Origin: Flammeovirga kamogawensis
GTDB lineage: Bacteria > Bacteroidota > Bacteroidia > Cytophagales > Flammeovirgaceae
DNA length: 64,000 bases
Assembly: GCF_018736065.1 (NCBI RefSeq)
Contig: NZ_CP076128.1
Location: 186,001 to 250,000 of the forward strand
Direction of reading: 5' to 3'
Shown here in pieces: positions 60,652 to 64,000 of this stretch (the stretch's first letter is position 1; each line of letters starts with the position of its first letter). The notes below the pieces were generated by a model that searched no databases, was not told where the DNA came from, and saw nothing but the letters and a program-made list of their open reading frames with translations. Position numbers and translations under genes: made by a program.

Positions 60652-63600
60652 TTGTTTCGCTTAAATATAGCAACTATTGCCGCTGTACTAACTAACTTAC
60701 TCTTCATTCTACAGGCTTCTGTGGCAATGAGTAGTACTCATAAAAGTGCAGCTCTTGATGTTTTTCAGCAAGATAAACCTCAAGAAATAAATACTGAAGA
60801 ACAGGATACAACGAAATTTGTTCCTTCTAAACCTTATGAAAAGGATAGAATAGGAGACCCTGTGTCTTCTCCTCAGCGAAAATCGCCTTTATTAGGTAAA
60901 ACCCCAGATGTTAATGTTGATATTAATATTGATTCTGCCGGTAATGCTTATGATATAAAGGAAACACTTAATGGCGGTGTTGATTATCGTGAGCCATCAT
61001 ATATCCCTTATGATGCTTACCGTGATTATTTGTTTAGAAAGCAAATGTCAGGGTATTATGATAATTTATCTATTCAGCAAGATGGAGGAGATGCTTTACC
61101 TGGAAAAGACGGTGGACGGTTAATTCCTGAAATCGAATTGGGTAGAGTAGCAGATTTCCTATTTGGAGGAAGTACTCTTGATTTTCAGTTAAATGGTAGT
61201 GCAATGCTAGATTTTGGACTATTATTTCAACGCGTTGATAATCCTCAGGTTCCAGTTACCCAACAAAGAAACGGAGGTTTTAATTTTGATCAACAAGTAG
61301 GACTTGGAATGGTAGGTAAAATTGGTGATAAATTAGAAATGTCTGCTAATTTTGATACTAAAAGTACTTTTCAGTTCGATCAGCAGTATAACATGAGCTA
61401 TACTGCCTATGATTATGATATAATTCAAGATATTCAAGTGGGTAACGTGAGTTTTAATGTGAGAAACTCATTAATTACAGGAGCTCAAAACCTTTTTGGA
61501 GTTTATTCTAAGCTCCGTTTCGGAAATCTATATGTATCAAGTGTTTTTAGTAGCCAGCGAGGCTCTCAAGAAACTATTGTTATTAAAAATGGTGGGCAAA
61601 ATAGAGAATTCGAATTTAGAGCAGATACTTACGATAACAATAGACATTTTTTTATTGGTCATTTTTTCAGAGACAAATACGAAGAAGCACTAAAAGCCAC
61701 ACCAAATGTTATTTCTGGAGTAGTAGTTACTAGAATGAAAGTATATGTTACAAATAGAAGTAACGATACGCAAACTCAAAGAAACTTAGTAGGTCTTATG
61801 GACCTTGGTGAAGCTAAACCTTATAACCCAGCATGGGGTACAAGTACAAACCCTGCAGCATCAAATGATGCCAACACATTGTATACTACTGTAAAGAATT
61901 TAAATAGAAACTCTGATGCAATAAAAGGCGAATTAGAAGGGCTAGGCATGGAAAATGGCTCTGAATTTGAAATTCTTAGAAGTGCAAGAGAATTAAACGA
62001 ATCAGAATTTACCTATAACCAGCAGTTAGGTTATATATCTTTAAATACACCAATACGAAATGACGAAATTTTAGCTGTTGCTTTTGAGTACACATTTAAT
62101 GGACAGTCATATAAAGTAGGTGAATTAAACGAGGATTTACCCAACTTGTCTCAAGATGAGGTAATGTTTATGAAAATGTTGAGTCCTTCAACAATTAATA
62201 CTTCTTTACCAATGTGGGATTTATTAATGAAGAACATTTATTCTCTACAAGCAAATTCTATTCAAAAAGAAGATTTTCAATTACGTATTATTTATAGAGA
62301 TGATAATACTGGTGTAGATAATCCAAGTATACAAGAAGGCCAAAATTTAGCCAATGTACCATTAGTAGAAGTAACTGGTTTAGACCGTTTAAACATGAAC
62401 CTAGAACTTCAAAAAGATGGTAATTTTGACTACATAGAAGGTGTAACTGTAGATTCTAAAAATGGTAGAATTATATTCCCAGTTTTAGAACCTTTTGGTC
62501 AGACACTTGAAAACAATTTTGAACCTTCAGAAACAACATTAGTAACTAAATATGTGTTTGAAGATTTATATGCAAAAACTCAAGCAGATGCTTTATTAAA
62601 TACAAAACAAAATAAGTATTTTTTATTAGGTAGTTATAAAGGGGGATCAGCCAATGAAATTTTATTACCTGGTATAAATATCGCAGAAAATTCGGTTGTA
62701 ATAACAGCAGGTGGAGTTACCCTTACAGAAGGTGTACAATTTACTGTAGATTACCAATTTGGACGTGTCACAATATTAGACGAAGGAGTTCTTAATTCTG
62801 GTAAAGACATTAGAATTACGTATGAAAGAGCTGATTTATTTAACTTCCAAACCAAAACATTAGCTGGTGTTGATTTAGAATACCATATTTCTGAAGACTT
62901 TATTATCTCAGGTACATTATTGCATTTATCAGAGAAACCTTTGATTTCTAGAGTAAATGTAGGAAGTGAACCAGTGAAAAACACAATGTGGGGTCTTACT
63001 TTAGATTATACAACGGAGTCTAGGTTCCTTACTAAACTGGTAGATAATATCCCAGGTATTGATACTAAAGAAAGGTCTACGTTCTCTTTTAAAGGTGAGT
63101 TTGCTCAATTGATTCCCGGGACACCAAAACTTATCGGTACAGATGGTACAGGATACATAGATGATTTTGAAGGTGCAGAAGTACCATATGATTTAGGATT
63201 AAATCCAATTTCTTGGGCACATGGTAGTACTCCTAATTATATTTTAGAAGATCAAGGTTTAATAACAAATCCTCCAGCAACATCACAAGACTCATTAAAA
63301 TACAACGACAGAAGAGCCTTAATGGCATGGTATAATATTGATAATGTATTCTATTATACATCTGGGTCAACGAGTAGACCAGGAAATATTACTGACGAAG
63401 ATATGCAGAATCATTATGTACGTTTAGTACCTTATGATGAAGTATTTAAAAATAGACAAGCGAATCAAATTAACACTAATGAGGTTACTTTTGATTTAGC
63501 TTACTACCCAGCTGAAAAAGGACCTTACAATTACAATACAGATTTAAATTCTGATGGTAAATTGATGAACCCTGAAAAGAATTTTGGGGCAATAACAAAA

Positions 63601-64000
63601 GCAATTACTACAGATGTCGATTTCGATAATTTAAATGTACAGTATTTAGAATTTTGGATGATGGATCCTTTTATTGCTGGGAAAAATGCAGTAATTGAAG
63701 GTCAAAACAATACCACCGGTGGTAAAGTATTTATTGATTTAGGTAGTATATCTGAAGATGTAGTGCCTGATGGTCGTCATTTCTTTGAGAATGGTATGAC
63801 AACAAATAAAAGTTTATTATACCAATCTGTTTGGGGATATGCCCCAACTACTCAATTTGTAAATAACGTCTTTAACACAGCTGTAACAAGAGATGCACAA
63901 GATATTGGTTACGATGGTTTAACTAGTGAAGAAGAAGTTAATTTCTTTAAAACACATTTTATCGATCAATTACCATCTGTATTAACACCAGAAGCAATGG
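60652..64000 (+). CDS. sprA: T9SS outer-membrane translocon SprA (5' part; 3' end outside window)
   Basis: The open frame runs to the window end (about 1116 codons of an expected 2300 or more). The likely start is TTG at 60652, giving the signal peptide LFRLNIATIAAVLTNLLFIL; the first in-frame ATG at 60727 would remove it, and a stop lies at 60622. SprA-type segments are GSAMLDFGLLFQRVDNPQVP, NFDTKSTFQFDQQYNMSY, GNVSFNVRNSLITGAQNLFG and EFEILRSARELNESEF. SprA is the giant 36-strand barrel that exports T9SS cargo and supports gliding motility. Cargo in this window includes the BspA-like protein. It begins 73 bp after ruvA. Confidence 0.95.
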   Translation, partial: MFRLNIATIAAVLTNLLFILQASVAMSSTHKSAALDVFQQDKPQEINTEEQDTTKFVPSKPYEKDRIGDPVSSPQRKSPLLGKTPDVNVDINIDSAGNAYDIKETLNGGVDYREPSYIPYDAYRDYLFRKQMSGYYDNLSIQQDGGDALPGKDGGRLIPEIELGRVADFLFGGSTLDFQLNGSAMLDFGLLFQRVDNPQVPVTQQRNGGFNFDQQVGLGMVGKIGDKLEMSANFDTKSTFQFDQQYNMSYTAYDYDIIQDIQVGNVSFNVRNSLITGAQNLFGVYSKLRFGNLYVSSVFSSQRGSQETIVIKNGGQNREFEFRADTYDNNRHFFIGHFFRDKYEEALKATPNVISGVVVTRMKVYVTNRSNDTQTQRNLVGLMDLGEAKPYNPAWGTSTNPAASNDANTLYTTVKNLNRNSDAIKGELEGLGMENGSEFEILRSARELNESEFTYNQQLGYISLNTPIRNDEILAVAFEYTFNGQSYKVGELNEDLPNLSQDEVMFMKMLSPSTINTSLPMWDLLMKNIYSLQANSIQKEDFQLRIIYRDDNTGVDNPSIQEGQNLANVPLVEVTGLDRLNMNLELQKDGNFDYIEGVTVDSKNGRIIFPVLEPFGQTLENNFEPSETTLVTKYVFEDLYAKTQADALLNTKQNKYFLLGSYKGGSANEILLPGINIAENSVVITAGGVTLTEGVQFTVDYQFGRVTILDEGVLNSGKDIRITYERADLFNFQTKTLAGVDLEYHISEDFIISGTLLHLSEKPLISRVNVGSEPVKNTMWGLTLDYTTESRFLTKLVDNIPGIDTKERSTFSFKGEFAQLIPGTPKLIGTDGTGYIDDFEGAEVPYDLGLNPISWAHGSTPNYILEDQGLITNPPATSQDSLKYNDRRALMAWYNIDNVFYYTSGSTSRPGNITDEDMQNHYVRLVPYDEVFKNRQANQINTNEVTFDLAYYPAEKGPYNYNTDLNSDGKLMNPEKNFGAITKAITTDVDFDNLNVQYLEFWMMDPFIAGKNAVIEGQNNTTGGKVFIDLGSISEDVVPDGRHFFENGMTTNKSLLYQSVWGYAPTTQFVNNVFNTAVTRDAQDIGYDGLTSEEEVNFFKTHFIDQLPSVLTPEAM

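Noticed and set aside
1-64000. CRISPR arrays, prophage, toxin-antitoxin pairs and restriction systems
   Set aside because: I saw no regularly spaced short repeats, phage structural genes or recognisable defence enzymes. The only mobile element is the IS3 copy.

Overview
The window is AT-rich chromosomal DNA from a Gram-negative member of the Bacteroidota, most likely a gliding marine Cytophagales; a Flammeovirga-like genus is a guess from gene content. The evidence is SprA (the type IX secretion, T9SS, translocon) behind ruvA, a surface protein with a T9SS C-terminal sorting domain, DUF1573 and DUF4837 proteins, type III glutamine synthetase, Bacteroidota-type promoters (TTG, about 19 bp, TAnnTTTG) and LPS/outer-membrane genes (kdnA/kdnB, lptD, mlaD, bamD). 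I saw no rRNA, tRNA, CRISPR or prophage.

Layout. 1-1.8 kb: kdnA and truncated kdnB, predicted to make 8-amino-Kdo for LPS. 2-7.8 kb: a minus-strand run from a PhoB/PhoR-like pair through an RluA-type pseudouridine synthase, a hotdog thioesterase and an O-methyltransferase to a six-LysM protein. 7.9-16 kb: envelope and stress genes: a double-parvulin lipoprotein, bamD, an ECF sigma/anti-sigma/adhesin-like trio, a Fur regulator, an unknown gene and mlaD. 16-28.6 kb: lptD, a thioesterase, two elaborate histidine kinases, a HupE-like protein, a MATE pump, a membrane protein with a decayed nucleotide-cyclase-like domain, and a zinc-type CDF exporter. 29-33.4 kb: focA, pflB and a TDT-family channel, behind a CRP/FNR-like palindrome; this is a mixed-acid fermentation and formate-export locus without an adjacent pflA. 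33.5-40.6 kb: a 1445-residue BspA/InlB-repeat T9SS cargo protein and the TPR histidine kinase/NarL regulator pair upstream of it. 41-50.4 kb: thiolase, an RND/MacA-like adaptor, a YhhN protein, glutamine synthetase III and an 11-repeat secreted protein. 50.4-51.8 kb: a complete IS3-family insertion sequence with a 3-bp target duplication. 51.8-64 kb: arginase, SPOR amidase, LMW phosphatase, an EEP-family protein, an exonuclease/GIY-YIG fusion, DUF1573, a YheT hydrolase, a DUF4837 lipoprotein, ruvA and the 5' part of sprA.

Most transcription units end in strong hairpins, and several convergent pairs share long, perfect inverted repeats as two-way terminators. The IS3 copy has landed between one such terminator and the arginase gene. 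The observations I would follow first are the degenerate cyclase protein, the kinase/regulator/T9SS-adhesin locus with its operator-like palindrome, the focA-pflB-TDT locus, and the apparent TTG start of sprA. I found no clearly new multigene system; the unusual points are mostly domain architectures and regulatory sites.
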